DNA of 64,000 nt from Pseudodesulfovibrio aespoeensis Aspo-2 (GCF_000176915.2 NC_014844.1:2790001-2854000), one strand, 5' to 3'. Positions 26,983 to 37,050 are shown, counted from the first letter of the stretch. The notes: generated from the letters alone by a model not told the origin. Program-made: numbers and translations.

Positions 26983-27888
26983 ATGAGCATCCCGCCGTCC
27001 CGCAGCCACAAGTTGGCCCCGATCCTGTGGTTTTTGTGCCTCGTCTTCGCGGCCTCCTGGGCCGTGCAGTGGTTCCAGCTCAAGAGCGGCGTGCGCTTTG
27101 ACCCGGCCAGCCCGGTGTACACGCCCACCCCGTGGCTGCTGCTGACCATGTGGGTGCCAGGGCTGGCCGCCCTTGGCGTGACCGCCTGGACCGAGCGCGG
27201 CTCCCTGCGCCGCATGGCCGACAGCCTGTCCCTGCGCACCGGACCCGCCGGGCCGTACTACCTGACCGCGCTCCTGGTCCCGATCGTCTTCGCTGTCATC
27301 CACGGGCTCAACTGGGCCGTGGGCTTCAGCGCCCCGGACCCCGGCCTGCATGCCCTGAACCAGACCTCGGCAGAGCCGCACGACCTGACCTCGCTGTTCA
27401 CGGTCATGCTCCCGGCCTCCATGCTCATCGGCCCGGCCATCCAGTACGTCTTTGCCCTGGGCGAGGAGCTGGGCTGGCGCGGTTTCCTGCTGCCCCGGCT
27501 GATGGTCCTGGGCAAGCCCATGGCCTATCTTGTCCTGGGCGTAGCCTGGGGGCTGTGGCACGCCCCGCTCATCCTGGCGGGTTTCAACTACCCCGGCCAT
27601 CCCCTGGCCGGTCTGGGCATGATGTGCGCCATGACCTCGGCCCTTGGCCTGTTCATCAACGAGATGACGCTCGGTTCCCGCTCGGTGTTCCTGGCCGCCT
27701 TCATCCACGCGGCGGTCAACGCCCAGGTCCAGGGCGTCTGGATGTGGCTCTTCCCGCAGGCCAACCCGCTCCTTGGCGGCAGCTTCGGCCTGATCGCCGT
27801 GCTCGTCTGGCTGGGTGTGGGCGTGCTCACGGTCCGCCTGATGGCCCGCAGCAGGGCGCGGGAGCAGGGGTCGCGGATTCCCCTCTGA
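26983..27888 (+). CDS. CPBP-family intramembrane metalloprotease (CAAX-type)
   Basis: A 301-residue polytopic membrane protein with about eight hydrophobic helices. GEELGWRGFLLP is the EExxxR motif, GLWHAPLI the second histidine motif, and AAFIHAAVNA the third, together the active site of CPBP/Rce1-like proteases. In bacteria these act in bacteriocin immunity or membrane protein processing; the substrate is unknown. It starts 34 bp after acr3, and could be co-transcribed. Confidence 0.85.
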   Translation: MSIPPSRSHKLAPILWFLCLVFAASWAVQWFQLKSGVRFDPASPVYTPTPWLLLTMWVPGLAALGVTAWTERGSLRRMADSLSLRTGPAGPYYLTALLVPIVFAVIHGLNWAVGFSAPDPGLHALNQTSAEPHDLTSLFTVMLPASMLIGPAIQYVFALGEELGWRGFLLPRLMVLGKPMAYLVLGVAWGLWHAPLILAGFNYPGHPLAGLGMMCAMTSALGLFINEMTLGSRSVFLAAFIHAAVNAQVQGVWMWLFPQANPLLGGSFGLIAVLVWLGVGVLTVRLMARSRAREQGSRIPL

Positions 27889-28008
27889 TCCCCTGGCCTT
27901 TGATCGCGCCGTCCTGACACGGCGTGGCACACCATTTGCTTTCATCCGCAAAAAACGGAACACCCGTCACAATTCCGGCGGGACCATCCGGCATTGCGGA
28001 GGAAGCGC

Positions 28009-28701
28009 ATGCAGATAGAGAAGCACCAGCTGGCCCAGGCCCTGAACCTCGTCCTCGCCGACACCCCCGACGCCTGGGAGGCGGGCTATTATGGCCGGCT
28101 CATGGCCGACTGCATCGGCAGCCAGGACTACCAGTACCCGGTCTTTGACTACGAGTACAAGGACCGGCGCATCCTCTACACCCATGTCCACAACGCGGTG
28201 ATCCGTTCCGGCCCCATGGATTTCTTCGAGTTCGGCGTGTTCCAGGGCGAGAGCTTCAGGTCGTGGATGGAGATCAACACCCACCCGGCGTCCCGGTTCT
28301 TCGGCTTCGACAGCTTCGAGGGGTTGCCCGAGGAGTGGCGCTCCAGCAACCTGCCCAAGGGGCATTTCTCCACCAACGGGGCGCTCCCGGACATCAACGA
28401 CCCGCGCGGAACCTTCATCACGGGCTACTTCAACAAATCCCTCCACCCTTTCCTGACCGGCTATGAACGCAAGAACCGCATGGTCATCCACATCGACTCG
28501 GACCTGTGCTCCTCCTGCCTCTACGTGCTCATGACCATGAACCCGTGGATCGCACGCGGCACAGTCATCGTGTTCGACGACTTCGGCCCGGCGGACGAGT
28601 TCGCCGCCTTCCACCACTGGTACACCTCCTGCTCACGCACCTGGAAGATCCTCGGCACCCGCACCGACCTCGTCAAATTCGCGGTGGCGGTCACCAACTA
28701 G
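28009..28701 (+). CDS. TylF/MycF-like class I SAM-dependent methyltransferase
   Basis: A 230-residue protein. FFEFGVFQGESFRSW is the SAM-binding motif I, FFGFDSFEGLPEEW the second strand characteristic of the TylF family, and VIHIDSDL plus VIVFDDFG the metal-binding acidic strands. Family members O-methylate sugars or cell-surface glycans. GGAGGAAG before ATG 28009 sets the start. It is next to tRNA-Ala and a CgeB-like protein, a context compatible with glycan modification but not proof. Confidence 0.8.
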   Translation: MQIEKHQLAQALNLVLADTPDAWEAGYYGRLMADCIGSQDYQYPVFDYEYKDRRILYTHVHNAVIRSGPMDFFEFGVFQGESFRSWMEINTHPASRFFGFDSFEGLPEEWRSSNLPKGHFSTNGALPDINDPRGTFITGYFNKSLHPFLTGYERKNRMVIHIDSDLCSSCLYVLMTMNPWIARGTVIVFDDFGPADEFAAFHHWYTSCSRTWKILGTRTDLVKFAVAVTN

Positions 28702-28719
28702 TCCAGCCTGACCCGACGC

Positions 28720-28754
28720 AAAAAAGGGAGCTTATGGCATGCGCCATAAGCTCC
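28720..28754 (-). terminator. Terminator of the tRNA-Ala transcript
   Basis: GGGAGCTTATGGC / GCCATAAGCTCCC, a 13-bp stem with a 3-nt loop, has a TTTTTT tract on the minus-strand side. It lies 13 bp after the tRNA 3' end and may also stop the convergent methyltransferase transcript. Confidence 0.85.
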
Positions 28755-28766
28755 CAGACTGTTTTC

Positions 28767-28842
28767 TGGTGGAGACGAAGAGATTTGAACTCTCGACCCC
28801 TGCCTTGCGAAGGCAGTGCTCTCCCAGCTGAGCTACGTCCCC
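28767..28842 (-). tRNA. tRNA-Ala (anticodon CGC)
   Basis: Minus-strand sequence folds as a 76-nt cloverleaf starting GGGGACG, with D-loop AGCTCAGCTGGGAGAGC, anticodon stem CTGCC-TTCGCAA-GGCAG (anticodon CGC, reading GCG), TTCAAAT T-loop and an encoded CCA end. No integrase is adjacent. Confidence 0.95.
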
Positions 28843-28920
28843 TTGGGTTGAGGGTAGTTATCCCTTTTTGCGGGTGGCGACAAGTGTTTTGACAAGGGGC
28901 GGGAGCAGATTGTGCCGGGG

Positions 28921-30468
28921 TCAGAGGCCCAGCGCGGTGAGGACCGTGTCCGCGCGGTGGGCGTAGGTATGCTCGGCCAGGATCAGGGCGCGCCAGTCGC
29001 GGCGCAGGCTGTCGCGGGCCGCAGGGTTGGCGCGCAGCGTTTGGAACCGGGGCAGGATGTCTGCCGGAGCGGCAAAGGTCACGGGGGCGGTCAGTTCCTT
29101 GGGGAATATGGCCAGACCGGGGTTGGCGTCGGTCAGCAGCAGACCGCCCGCGCACCAGACGTCAAAGTGCCGCTGGGTCAGGCCCGCAGGGAGCTGCATG
29201 CCGGTGACGTTGAGGCAGGCCGAGGCCGCGCGGTATACCGCTGGCAGGGCTCCGTAGTAGTCGAGCGGCGGGCGCACCTGGGCCGTGACGCCCGGCGCGT
29301 CGCGCCACCCCTCATCGCCGAAGATGATCGCCTCGGGTCCGGCAGCGGCCAGACAGCGCGCCCGCCACGCGTATCCGGCGGCCTCGGCCCCCACGCCCAC
29401 CCGGCGCACCGCGTTGCCCGGCCACAGAGGGACAGGGACGCGCTCGCGCCACCAGTGGGAGTCGGGCCGCTGGCCGCGCGCAAGCATGGCCTCTGCCTCG
29501 GCCAGCAGGGCCGGGTCCGGGGTCAGCCCGGCAAAGAACTCGCGCTTGCCCGGGAACTCGGAGCGGCCCACGAAGACGAGTTTGTCCGCAAGGTCACTGG
29601 CGCAGTCGGGCAGCGGGCCGCTGGCGGCGCGGTCCCCGGCGAACAATTCCGGGCTGGCCGCCAGGGGCAGGTGTTTGACCCAGCGCGCCCCGCTCTCCAC
29701 CAGCGGACCGATGAAGGTATGGTCCGTGACAAAGAGTCGCGCCTGTTGCCAGAAGCCGGACTTGATGCCAGTGAGCAGATTGAAGGGATTGTCCACCAGC
29801 CAGACCCCCACCCTGACCCCGGCCTCGCGCAATATCTCGAAACCAAGGCCGAACGGCTCCAGTCCCCGGAAATTGACGCTGAAGAACAGGTCGGGCACGC
29901 CCTGGGCCAGGAGCCGGGGCAGCTCGGTGCCGGGCGAACGCTCCAACGCCTCGCGGTCCACACTCAGGACGCGCAGCCCCCTGGACTCGAAGGCCAGGGC
30001 CAGCTCGCGGGCCAGCATGCCGAGTGGGTCCGAGGGGAGCCAGACGGTCTTGCCATGCAGGGTGCCGGATGCGTCCTTTGCGCCAGGGCATCCGGATCTG
30101 GCCAGGGCGACCCTGGCAGCCAGGGGGGCGAAAAAGCACGGGAACGCCTTGAGCCCGGGCCGGTAGCGGACAATGGTGGCCGAGGCAGCGCGCTCCGGGG
30201 TGAACGCCTCTGGGGCAAGGGGCGAGAATCCAGCCGGGACGGCAGCTAGCCAGCCGTCGATCTGGTCGGCCATGGCCGGGCAGTCGAGGTAGGCGGCAGT
30301 GGCGAATTGGGGAAAGTGCGCGGCAGTGGAGGCCGGGTCCGGACCGAGGCCGAGAAAGATCACTTCGGACCCGCCGGGCAGGACTTCGAACTGGGCGGGA
30401 TCGTCGGGCAGGGACTGGGCGTTGCCCAGCTCGTTGACGATGCGGACTCTGACGGGGCGGTTTGCCAT
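28921..30468 (-). CDS. CgeB/DUF3880-like glycosyltransferase-fold protein
   Basis: A 515-residue protein. Segments such as [48 protein letters not shown] and the C-terminal [20 protein letters not shown] correspond to the tandem Rossmann layout of CgeB-type glycosyltransferase-like proteins (spore maturation protein CgeB, DUF3880). In other bacteria relatives occur near polysaccharide or flagellin-modification genes. ATG 30468 is preferred; a longer frame from a TTG at 30522 has no ribosome binding site. Divergent from rlmE. Confidence 0.65.
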   Translation of the reverse strand: MANRPVRVRIVNELGNAQSLPDDPAQFEVLPGGSEVIFLGLGPDPASTAAHFPQFATAAYLDCPAMADQIDGWLAAVPAGFSPLAPEAFTPERAASATIVRYRPGLKAFPCFFAPLAARVALARSGCPGAKDASGTLHGKTVWLPSDPLGMLARELALAFESRGLRVLSVDREALERSPGTELPRLLAQGVPDLFFSVNFRGLEPFGLGFEILREAGVRVGVWLVDNPFNLLTGIKSGFWQQARLFVTDHTFIGPLVESGARWVKHLPLAASPELFAGDRAASGPLPDCASDLADKLVFVGRSEFPGKREFFAGLTPDPALLAEAEAMLARGQRPDSHWWRERVPVPLWPGNAVRRVGVGAEAAGYAWRARCLAAAGPEAIIFGDEGWRDAPGVTAQVRPPLDYYGALPAVYRAASACLNVTGMQLPAGLTQRHFDVWCAGGLLLTDANPGLAIFPKELTAPVTFAAPADILPRFQTLRANPAARDSLRRDWRALILAEHTYAHRADTVLTALGL

Positions 30469-30533
30469 GCTGCACTTGGCTTTTTCGGCGTATTCGGCTA
30501 GGAATCGCTCCACGCCGAGCAAGGAGCGCTGCC

Positions 30534-31133
30534 ATGAAACAATATCAGGACAAATACTTCAAACGGGCCAAAAAGGAAAACTACGCGGCCCGGTCCGTGT
30601 ACAAGCTCAAGGAGATGGACAAGCGGTTCGGCCTCTTCAAAAAGGGGCAGACCGTGCTCGACCTCGGCGCGGCCCCCGGCTCGTGGACCCAGTACGCCGG
30701 AGAGCGCGTGGGGCCGGAAGGGCATGTCCTGGCCGTGGACATCCAGGACACCAAACACACCTTTGCCGCCAACGTCACCTTTCTGCAGGCCGACGTGTTT
30801 TCCGACTCGCCGGAGCTGCTGGCGGCCATGGAACCGCTCGCGCCCTTTGACCTTGTTATCAGCGACATGGCCCCCAAGACAACCGGAATCAAGTTCGCGG
30901 ATCAGGCCAACAGCCTGGAGCTGTGCGAGCGCGCCTTCGAGGTGGCGGCCAAGCGGCTGAAGAGGGGCGGCCACTTCGCGGTCAAGATATTCGAGAGCGG
31001 CGAGACCAAGGCCTATACCGACTCACTGCGCCCTCACTTTGAAAAAATCAAGCATTTCAAGCCGTACAGTTCAAGATCAGAGAGCAAGGAGATCTTCATC
31101 GTCGCGCTTGGCTTTGCGGGGATAGACGGGTAG
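30534..31133 (+). CDS. rlmE: 23S rRNA 2'-O-uridine methyltransferase RlmE (FtsJ)
   Basis: A 199-residue enzyme that methylates U2552 of 23S r[16 protein letters not shown] contains the first catalytic lysine, DLGAAPGSW the SAM motif, [11 protein letters not shown] the catalytic aspartate, and [10 protein letters not shown] the second lysine and following residues. AAGGAGCGCTGCC precedes the ATG. yebC follows after 54 bp. Confidence 0.94.
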   Translation: MKQYQDKYFKRAKKENYAARSVYKLKEMDKRFGLFKKGQTVLDLGAAPGSWTQYAGERVGPEGHVLAVDIQDTKHTFAANVTFLQADVFSDSPELLAAMEPLAPFDLVISDMAPKTTGIKFADQANSLELCERAFEVAAKRLKRGGHFAVKIFESGETKAYTDSLRPHFEKIKHFKPYSSRSESKEIFIVALGFAGIDG

Positions 31134-31187
31134 AATTCCCGATTATTTTTGATAACAACGCTTTTTCGAGCATATTCAGGAGGACAT

Positions 31188-31931
31188 ATGGCCGGACACA
31201 GTAAATGGGCGAACATCCAGCACCGCAAAGGTCGCCAGGACGCCAAGAAAGCGAAATTCTTCACCAAGGCAGCCAAGGACATCATCCTGGCGGCCAAGGC
31301 GGGCGGCGGGAACCCGGAGGACAACTCCGGCCTGAGACTGGCCATCCAGAAGGCCAAGCAGGTCAACCTGCCCAAGGACAGGATCGAGAACGCCATCAAG
31401 AAGGGCACGGGCGAGCTGGCGGGCGGCGACTTCATCGAGGTCATGTACGAGGGGTACGGCCCTGGCGGCGTGGCCCTGCTCGTGGACGCGGCCACGGACA
31501 ACCGCAACCGCACCGTGGCCGAGATCAGGCACACCTTCAGCAAGCACGGCGGCAGCATGGCCGAGGCCGGAGCCGTGTCCTACATGTTCAGCAAAAAGGG
31601 CGTGATCATCTTCGACAAGGAGAAGTTCACCGAGGACCAGCTCATGGAAGTGGGTCTGGAGGCCGGAGCCGAGGACATCATGGACGACGGCGATTCCCTG
31701 ATCGTGCACACCGCGCCCGGCGACTTCATGGCCGTGCAGCAGGCGTTCACCGACGCCGGGATGGCCTTTGAATCCGCCGAGGTGGGCCGGGTTCCCGAGA
31801 ACCTCATCCCCGTGGATGTGTCCACAGGCCGCAAGACCATGAACCTGTTCGACGCCCTGGAAGACAACGACGACGTGCAGAAGGTCTACCTCAACGCAGA
31901 TTTCCCGGACGAACTGTTCGAGGACGAGTAG
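31188..31931 (+). CDS. yebC: YebC/PmpR-family protein (transcription or translation factor)
   Basis: A 247-residue protein starting MAGHSKWANIQHRKGRQD, unmistakable for YebC, with the middle YEGYGPGGVALLV and the C-terminal VYLNADFPDE. Family members act as DNA-binding regulators or assist ribosomes at proline stretches. AGGAGG precedes the ATG. It sits 6 bp before ruvC, the arrangement found in many bacteria. Confidence 0.95.
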   Translation: MAGHSKWANIQHRKGRQDAKKAKFFTKAAKDIILAAKAGGGNPEDNSGLRLAIQKAKQVNLPKDRIENAIKKGTGELAGGDFIEVMYEGYGPGGVALLVDAATDNRNRTVAEIRHTFSKHGGSMAEAGAVSYMFSKKGVIIFDKEKFTEDQLMEVGLEAGAEDIMDDGDSLIVHTAPGDFMAVQQAFTDAGMAFESAEVGRVPENLIPVDVSTGRKTMNLFDALEDNDDVQKVYLNADFPDELFEDE

Positions 31932-31937
31932 TCGGCC

Positions 31938-32444
31938 ATGGGCCAGGACAGCGTGGTGGTCATCGGCCTGGACCCCGGATCGCGGGTGACAGGCTACGGC
32001 ATTGTCCGCGAGTGTTCGGGCCAGGCCGAGCTGGTGGTCACCGGCACCATCCGCACCCCGGCGGGCAAGGACATGGGCACGCGCCTTGGCGTCATCTACA
32101 CCCGGCTGGCCGAGCTGATCACGACCCACTGCCCGGCAGAGGCGGCCATCGAGAATGTCTTCGTGGCCAAAAACCCCTCATCAGCCCTCAAGCTGGGGCA
32201 GGCGCGGGGCGCGGCCATGGCCGCCTGCGCCACCCACGGCCTGAGCGTGGCCGAATACGAGCCGAGCAAGGTCAAGAAAAACCTGGTGGGCGTGGGCGGC
32301 GCGCCCAAGGATCAGGTGGCCTTCATGGTCGCCCGCTGCCTGGGCATCCGAAAACCCGACTGGCCCGAGGATGCCTCGGACGCCCTGGCCGTGGCCATCT
32401 GCCACCTGAACGAGCGGCGCATGCGCAAGCTCATGGGCGGCTGA
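31938..32444 (+). CDS. ruvC: Holliday junction resolvase RuvC
   Basis: A 168-residue RNase H-fold nuclease that cuts Holliday junctions. Four acidic catalytic residues are visible: GLDPGSR, AAIENVF, APKDQVAFMVAR (region) and DASDALAVAICH. It follows yebC directly. A convergent gene then separates it from ruvAB, unlike the standard ruvCAB order. Confidence 0.95.
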   Translation: MGQDSVVVIGLDPGSRVTGYGIVRECSGQAELVVTGTIRTPAGKDMGTRLGVIYTRLAELITTHCPAEAAIENVFVAKNPSSALKLGQARGAAMAACATHGLSVAEYEPSKVKKNLVGVGGAPKDQVAFMVARCLGIRKPDWPEDASDALAVAICHLNERRMRKLMGG

Positions 32445-32470
32445 TCGCATCACTGAAGAAGCACAAGAAA

Positions 32471-32506
32471 AGGTTCATCCGACACTGGCCGGATGAACCT
32501 TTTTTT
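32471..32506 (+). terminator. Rho-independent terminator after ruvC
   Basis: An 11-bp stem AGGTTCATCCG / CGGATGAACCT with an 8-nt loop and six to seven Ts. TTTT on the other strand suggests it also serves the convergent gene ending at 32528. Confidence 0.9.
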
Positions 32507-32527
32507 CGTGCGCCGGATCGCGGGCGG

Positions 32528-33067
32528 CTACTGCTTGCCCTTGCCCTTTGCCTTGGATTTGCCCGTGTCCGTGCCCATGGTGTCGTCCGCGCTCTTCCCC
32601 TTGCCCTTGCCGCTGGACTTGGCATTGCCCTTGGCGTTCACCGAGGGGTGTACGCCGGTTTCATTGGCAATGGCGCCCCAGCCCATGCCGGAGGCGCGCA
32701 TGGACTGGATTTCGGCGGGTGAGCGGCCACTTTTCCGGGCAATGCCCTCGACCCTGGCGGTGTCGAGCTTCTGCTCGGCATACCGGCACTGCTCGCGGGC
32801 CTGCTCCAGGTCGCGATTGGCCGTGCGCTGCTGCTCCGGGGTGCCGCCCCTTCTGACCTCGTCGTACACTGCCTGGGCCTTCCTGACCCGCTCGTCCGCC
32901 TGGGCCGCGTCCTCGACCACGGCCCTGCCGACCAGCGAGACGAGATCGTCCGTGCTCAACGGGGCTGTGTCCTGGGCGTTGACCAGGGCGGGCATGCACA
33001 GCGCGGCGGCCAGGATCATGGCCTGGAGAATGCCTCTGAGACCGGATTTCGTGACGAAAAGTTGCAT
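32528..33067 (-). CDS. Secreted hypothetical protein with a Lys/Gly-rich tail
   Basis: A 179-residue protein with a signal peptide (about residues 1-31, ending LVNAQ). The mature part is a charged helical region (about 45-115), then GMGWGAIANETGVHPS, a segment reminiscent of small helix-turn-helix-like repeats seen in secreted proteins, then a tail of KGKGKS repeats. I do not recognise the family. AAGGAG precedes the ATG at 33067; the frame continues upstream but without support. It interrupts the ruvC-ruvA order. Confidence 0.65.
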   Translation of the reverse strand: MQLFVTKSGLRGILQAMILAAALCMPALVNAQDTAPLSTDDLVSLVGRAVVEDAAQADERVRKAQAVYDEVRRGGTPEQQRTANRDLEQAREQCRYAEQKLDTARVEGIARKSGRSPAEIQSMRASGMGWGAIANETGVHPSVNAKGNAKSSGKGKGKSADDTMGTDTGKSKAKGKGKQ

Positions 33068-33232
33068 GACAGCTCCTTGTGTTGGGGTGGGGGTATAATT
33101 CCTATACGCCTTATGCGGCAAAAGAGTCACGGGAAATGCGACAATCCTTGTCGCGGCGGTCCGCGTTCGGGCCGCGCATTCCCTTTGAATGTCTCGCGCC
33201 AATGGGGTACACCATGGGCACGGAGGGGACGC

Positions 33233-33844
33233 ATGATCGGATATCTTCAGGGAACGCTGCTCGCCGCCCATGACAAGGGGCTGGTGCTGCTCACCCCCGG
33301 CGGCGTGGGCTACGAGGTGGCCGCGCCCACGTCGGTCCTGGCCCGGCTGCCCGGCAGGGGCGGCGAGGTGTCGCTCTTCGTCCACACCCAGGTGGGCGAA
33401 AAGGCCATCGATCTCTTCGGGTTCCTGGAGAGCGACGACCTCGACCTGTTCCGCACCCTCATCTCCATCGACAAGCTGGGGCCGAAAAAGGCCCTGGCCA
33501 TCCTGTCCATGTTCGATGCCGAGCACCTGCGCGAAGTGGCCTATCGCGAGGACGCGACCACCCTTTCGACCGTGCCGGGCATTGGCCCCAAGTCGGCCAA
33601 GCAGATATTGTGGCACCTCAAGGACAAGGTCAACAAGCTCTCCCCTGCCCCGTCCAGGGGCAGCGCCAAGGTCGAGGGACCGCGCGGCGAATACCTCGAC
33701 ACCCTTGCGGGTCTCAAGGGGCTGGGGTATTCCGAGGATGAGGTGAGACCCATGATACTGGAAATCTTCGACGCCGAGCCCGACCTTGATGCCGCCGGAG
33801 CCATCCGCGCAACGCTCAGAAAGATAGCGGCGGCCCGGTCATGA
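33233..33844 (+). CDS. ruvA: Holliday junction branch-migration protein RuvA
   Basis: A 203-residue DNA-binding subunit. [10 protein letters not shown] opens the OB domain, [18 protein letters not shown] and [15 protein letters not shown] are the two helix-hairpin-helix motifs, and the C-terminal [11 protein letters not shown] domain regulates RuvB. The last 4 bp overlap ruvB (ATGA). GGAGGGG before ATG 33233 sets the start. Confidence 0.95.
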   Translation: MIGYLQGTLLAAHDKGLVLLTPGGVGYEVAAPTSVLARLPGRGGEVSLFVHTQVGEKAIDLFGFLESDDLDLFRTLISIDKLGPKKALAILSMFDAEHLREVAYREDATTLSTVPGIGPKSAKQILWHLKDKVNKLSPAPSRGSAKVEGPRGEYLDTLAGLKGLGYSEDEVRPMILEIFDAEPDLDAAGAIRATLRKIAAARS

Positions 33845-34824
33845 CCAAGAACACGCTCCCCGAGGAAAGCGTCCGGCCCCGCCGCCTTGGGGACTTCATC
33901 GGCCAGGACGAGCTGCGCGCCAACCTCGATGTCTTCATCCGGGCCGCCACCGAGCGCGACAGGCCGCTCGACCACACCCTTTTCTACGGCAACCCCGGCC
34001 TGGGCAAGACCACCCTGGCGCGGATCATGGCCAGCGAGCTGGGCGTGAACATGGTCACCACCTCCGGCCCGGTCATGGAGCGCTCCGGCGACCTGGCCGC
34101 CATCCTGACCAACCTCGACCGGGGCGACATCCTGTTCATCGACGAGATCCACCGCATGCCCGCCACGGTGGAGGAAGTGCTCTACCCGGCCATGGAGGAT
34201 TTCCAGATCGATCTGATCATCGGGTCCGGCCCTGGCGCGCGCACGGTCAAGCTCGACCTGGAGCCCTTCACCCTGGTGGGGGCCACCACGCGGCTGGGGC
34301 TTTTGACCTCGCCTCTGCGTGACCGGTTCGGCTGCATCTTCCGCATCGAGTTCTACTCGCCCGAGGAGCTGGGCCGCATCGTGGAGCGGGCCGCCACCAT
34401 CATCGGCGTCCATGTTGATTCCGGGGGCGCACTGGCCATCGGACGGCGGGCCAGGGGCACCCCGCGCATCGCCAACCGGCTCTTGCGCCGCGTGCGCGAC
34501 TACGCCCTGGTCCACGGCGACGGCACGGTCACCCGCGAGATCGCCGAGTCCTCCCTGGAGCGGCTCGAAGTGGACCAGCACGGGCTGGACACCATGGACC
34601 GCAAGATCCTCTCGCTCATGGTGGAGAACTTCAACGGCGGGCCTGTGGGCCTCAAGACCATCGCCGCTGCCTGCGCCGAAGAGGTGCGCACCATCGAGGA
34701 CATCTACGAGCCCTACCTGATCCAGTGCGGCTTTCTCAAACGCACCCCTCGGGGCCGGGTGGCCACGGCCAAGGCCTACCAGCACCTCAAGATGCGCATG
34801 GACGACCGCCTCAATCTGCTCTAG
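33841..34824 (+). CDS. ruvB: Holliday junction helicase RuvB
   Basis: A 327-residue AAA+ motor. [12 protein letters not shown] at the N-terminus, Walker [10 protein letters not shown], Walker B LFIDEIHR, sensor GATTRLG and the arginine finger region LRDRFG are present; the C-terminal winged helix ([13 protein letters not shown]) is intact. Works with RuvA to drive branch migration. Translationally coupled to ruvA. Confidence 0.96.
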   Translation: MTKNTLPEESVRPRRLGDFIGQDELRANLDVFIRAATERDRPLDHTLFYGNPGLGKTTLARIMASELGVNMVTTSGPVMERSGDLAAILTNLDRGDILFIDEIHRMPATVEEVLYPAMEDFQIDLIIGSGPGARTVKLDLEPFTLVGATTRLGLLTSPLRDRFGCIFRIEFYSPEELGRIVERAATIIGVHVDSGGALAIGRRARGTPRIANRLLRRVRDYALVHGDGTVTREIAESSLERLEVDQHGLDTMDRKILSLMVENFNGGPVGLKTIAAACAEEVRTIEDIYEPYLIQCGFLKRTPRGRVATAKAYQHLKMRMDDRLNLL

Positions 34825-34945
34825 CCCCTCCGGCGGCCTGGCCGCTCTGTCCAACCCTCTGGACCGGTTCCGGCATTTTCGGCCTTGTATCCCCGTTCCT
34901 TTGTGGTATCCTCAAACCAACAAACCCCTTTGGAGGATGTACAAC

Positions 34946-35101
34946 ATGGAAAGATGGGAATGTCCGTGCGGCTATGTGTATGACCCGGCAGAAGGCGACC
35001 CGGACCACAATATCGCCATTGGCACCCGGTTCGAGGATCTGCCCGACGACTGGGTCTGCCCCCAGTGTGGCGCGGAAAAGGAGTATTTCGAGAAACTGTA
35101 G
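34946..35101 (+). CDS. rub: Rubredoxin
   Basis: A 51-residue electron carrier with an Fe(Cys)4 site: CPCGYVYDP and VCPQCG. The first knuckle is C-x-C-G (a one-residue spacing) instead of the usual C-x2-C, a Rd-type variation like the desulforedoxin/type-2 rubredoxin group, so its redox properties may differ. GGAGG lies 9 nt before the ATG. The flavodiiron protein 0.7 kb downstream is the known electron acceptor of rubredoxin in oxygen reduction. Confidence 0.9.
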   Translation: MERWECPCGYVYDPAEGDPDHNIAIGTRFEDLPDDWVCPQCGAEKEYFEKL

Positions 35102-35158
35102 GCGCGTCGCGCCCCGCACGCCGGGCCGCGAACTCGGCCTGGACGCAAGGAGAATCAC

Positions 35159-35398
35159 ATGGGAATCGTCGCTTTTCTGCTGATCGGCCTGCTGGCCGGA
35201 TTCCTGGCGGGCAAGATAACCACAGGCGGAGGGTTCGGGCTGGTCGGCAACCTGGTTGTCGGCGTGGTGGGCGCGGTGGTGGGCGGGCTGACCTTCGGCC
35301 TGCTCGGCTTCCAGACCACGAGCCTGCTCGGATCGCTGATCACGGCCACTGCCGGGGCCGTGATCCTGCTCTTTCTCATCAGCCTCGCCCGAAAATGA
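35159..35398 (+). CDS. GlsB/YeaQ/YmgE-family small membrane protein
   Basis: A 79-residue protein with three hydrophobic helices separated by glycine-rich turns (GLLAGFLAGKI, GLVGNLVVGVVGAVVGG), the pattern of the transglycosylase-associated / GlsB family. Linked to envelope stress in other bacteria; the mechanism is unknown. AAGGAG precedes the ATG. Confidence 0.85.
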   Translation: MGIVAFLLIGLLAGFLAGKITTGGGFGLVGNLVVGVVGAVVGGLTFGLLGFQTTSLLGSLITATAGAVILLFLISLARK

Positions 35399-35798
35399 CG
35401 CCAGAAGATGACGCCAGACATGGGCAAAAAAACACTTGCGCCGCAGCCAAAGTGGCGTATGGTGAAGCCAAGAACAAAGGAACGTTTCCAGGTAACGCCA
35501 AACAAAACCATGATTCTTTGAATCGGCTTCGGTTTCAGGCAACACCCAACAAACAGGAATCCTTTGGCTGAGGCGTTGTAACACGGCAACATCTCGACAA
35601 AATTTACGAACAGCCCCCGCATCGCGGGGGCTTTCATTTTTCGGCTTGTGCACTTCCTTTGAGCGGATTGGACAAAGGCGTGTCGCTGCTGTCAGATTTG
35701 GTGTATGCACAGACCATGACCAGCGGCAGCCACAGCTGGCGAGCCCGCACCTGACCGGGCTTCAGGTCAATTCCCCCACCCTCTGCAAGGAGACTGCC
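35399..35798 (+). other. Gene-free interval with a terminator
   Basis: An 11-bp direct repeat ATGACGCCAGA (35395-35405 and 35408-35418) overlaps the stop codon of the preceding gene. A terminator hairpin AGCCCCCGC / GCGGGGGCT lies at 35612-35632 followed by a T-rich tail. The 200 bp between them are AT-richer than the surroundings and could encode a small RNA, but I see no definite structure. No gene is supported. Confidence 0.5.
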
Positions 35799-36974
35799 AT
35801 GAGAAAGATAGTGGAATCGGTATATTGGGTCGGCGTGGTGGACTGGGACAGACGTCTTTTCGACTCCCTCATCCCCCTGCCTGACGGGACGACGTACAAT
35901 GCCTATCTCATCCAGGGCAGCGAAAAGACGGCCCTGCTCGACGCCGTGGACCCGGACTTTGCCGGGACACTCATGGCCGCGATCGACACCGTTTCCAGGA
36001 TCGACTACATCGTCTCACACCATGCGGAGCAGGACCATTCGGGCTCCATCCCCATGGTCCTGGCCCGCCACCCCGGAGCCAAGGTCGTGGCCACGGCCAA
36101 GGCCAAGGCCATGCTCATGGACCTCATGCCCATCCCCGAAGACGCCTTCATCGTCGCCGCGGACGGGGACACGCTCTCCCTTGGCGACAAGACCCTCACC
36201 TTCATCCACACGCCCTGGGTCCACTGGCCGGAAACCATGGTCACCTATCTGGCCGAGGACAAGATTCTCTTCAGCTGCGACTTCTTCGGGTCACACATCG
36301 CCAGCAGCGACCTGTTCGTCACGGACCAGTGCCGGGTGCACGAGTCGGCCAAGCGCTATTTCGCCGAGATCATGATGCCCTTTCGCAACGTCATCGCCAA
36401 GAATGTGGACAAGCTGTCCGGGTACGACATCCAGACCATAGCGCCCAGCCACGGCCAGATTTACGGCCAGCCGGGCTGGATCATGGACGCCTATCGGGAA
36501 TGGGTGTCCGCGTCTGCGCGCAATGTCGTCACCCTGCCCTTTGTCTCCATGCACGGCAGCACCCGGCTCATGGTCGACCACCTCACGGCGGCGCTGGCAG
36601 AGCGCGGGGTGCGGGTCGAGCTCTTCAATCTGGCCGTGACCGACATCGGGAAGCTGGCCATGTCGCTGGTCGATGCCGGAAGCATCGTCCTTGGCGTGCC
36701 GACAGTGCTCGCCGGGCCGCACCCGCTGGCCGCCTATGCCGCGTTCCTGGCCAACGCCCTGCGGCCCAAGGCAAAATTCCTGTCCATCATCGGGTCATAT
36801 GGCTGGGGCGGCAAGACCGTGGAGACCCTTGCCGGGATGATCCCCAACCTCAAGGTCGAGGTGCTGGACCCGGTCCTGTGCAAGGGATTGCCCAAGGCCG
36901 AGACATACGCCTCGCTGGACGCCCTTGCGGACATGATCGCCAGCAAGCATCGCGAAAGCGGATTCCGGGCATAG
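35799..36974 (+). CDS. roo: Flavodiiron protein (rubredoxin:oxygen oxidoreductase / NO reductase)
   Basis: A 391-residue two-domain enzyme. The beta-lactamase-like domain binds the di-iron site through HHAEQDH (H75, E77, D79, H80), the THPWVHW-like histidine near 144, FSCDFF and SHGQIYG; the flavodoxin domain (from about 250) binds FMN near VSMHGSTRLM. It reduces O2 to water, or NO to N2O, with electrons from rubredoxin, protecting anaerobes. AAGGAG precedes ATG 35799. The upstream rubredoxin is its likely donor. Confidence 0.93.
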   Translation: MRKIVESVYWVGVVDWDRRLFDSLIPLPDGTTYNAYLIQGSEKTALLDAVDPDFAGTLMAAIDTVSRIDYIVSHHAEQDHSGSIPMVLARHPGAKVVATAKAKAMLMDLMPIPEDAFIVAADGDTLSLGDKTLTFIHTPWVHWPETMVTYLAEDKILFSCDFFGSHIASSDLFVTDQCRVHESAKRYFAEIMMPFRNVIAKNVDKLSGYDIQTIAPSHGQIYGQPGWIMDAYREWVSASARNVVTLPFVSMHGSTRLMVDHLTAALAERGVRVELFNLAVTDIGKLAMSLVDAGSIVLGVPTVLAGPHPLAAYAAFLANALRPKAKFLSIIGSYGWGGKTVETLAGMIPNLKVEVLDPVLCKGLPKAETYASLDALADMIASKHRESGFRA

Positions 36975-37050
36975 CCTTTGGCTTCAGCGCACGGCGACCC
37001 AGGACCGGCATGAAACCTTCACAAAGGCGCAGTCGTTCCAACCTGTTGCG

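Noticed and set aside
28767..28842. tRNA-Ala as another integration site
   Set aside because: No integrase or duplicated 3' end is seen on either side within the window.
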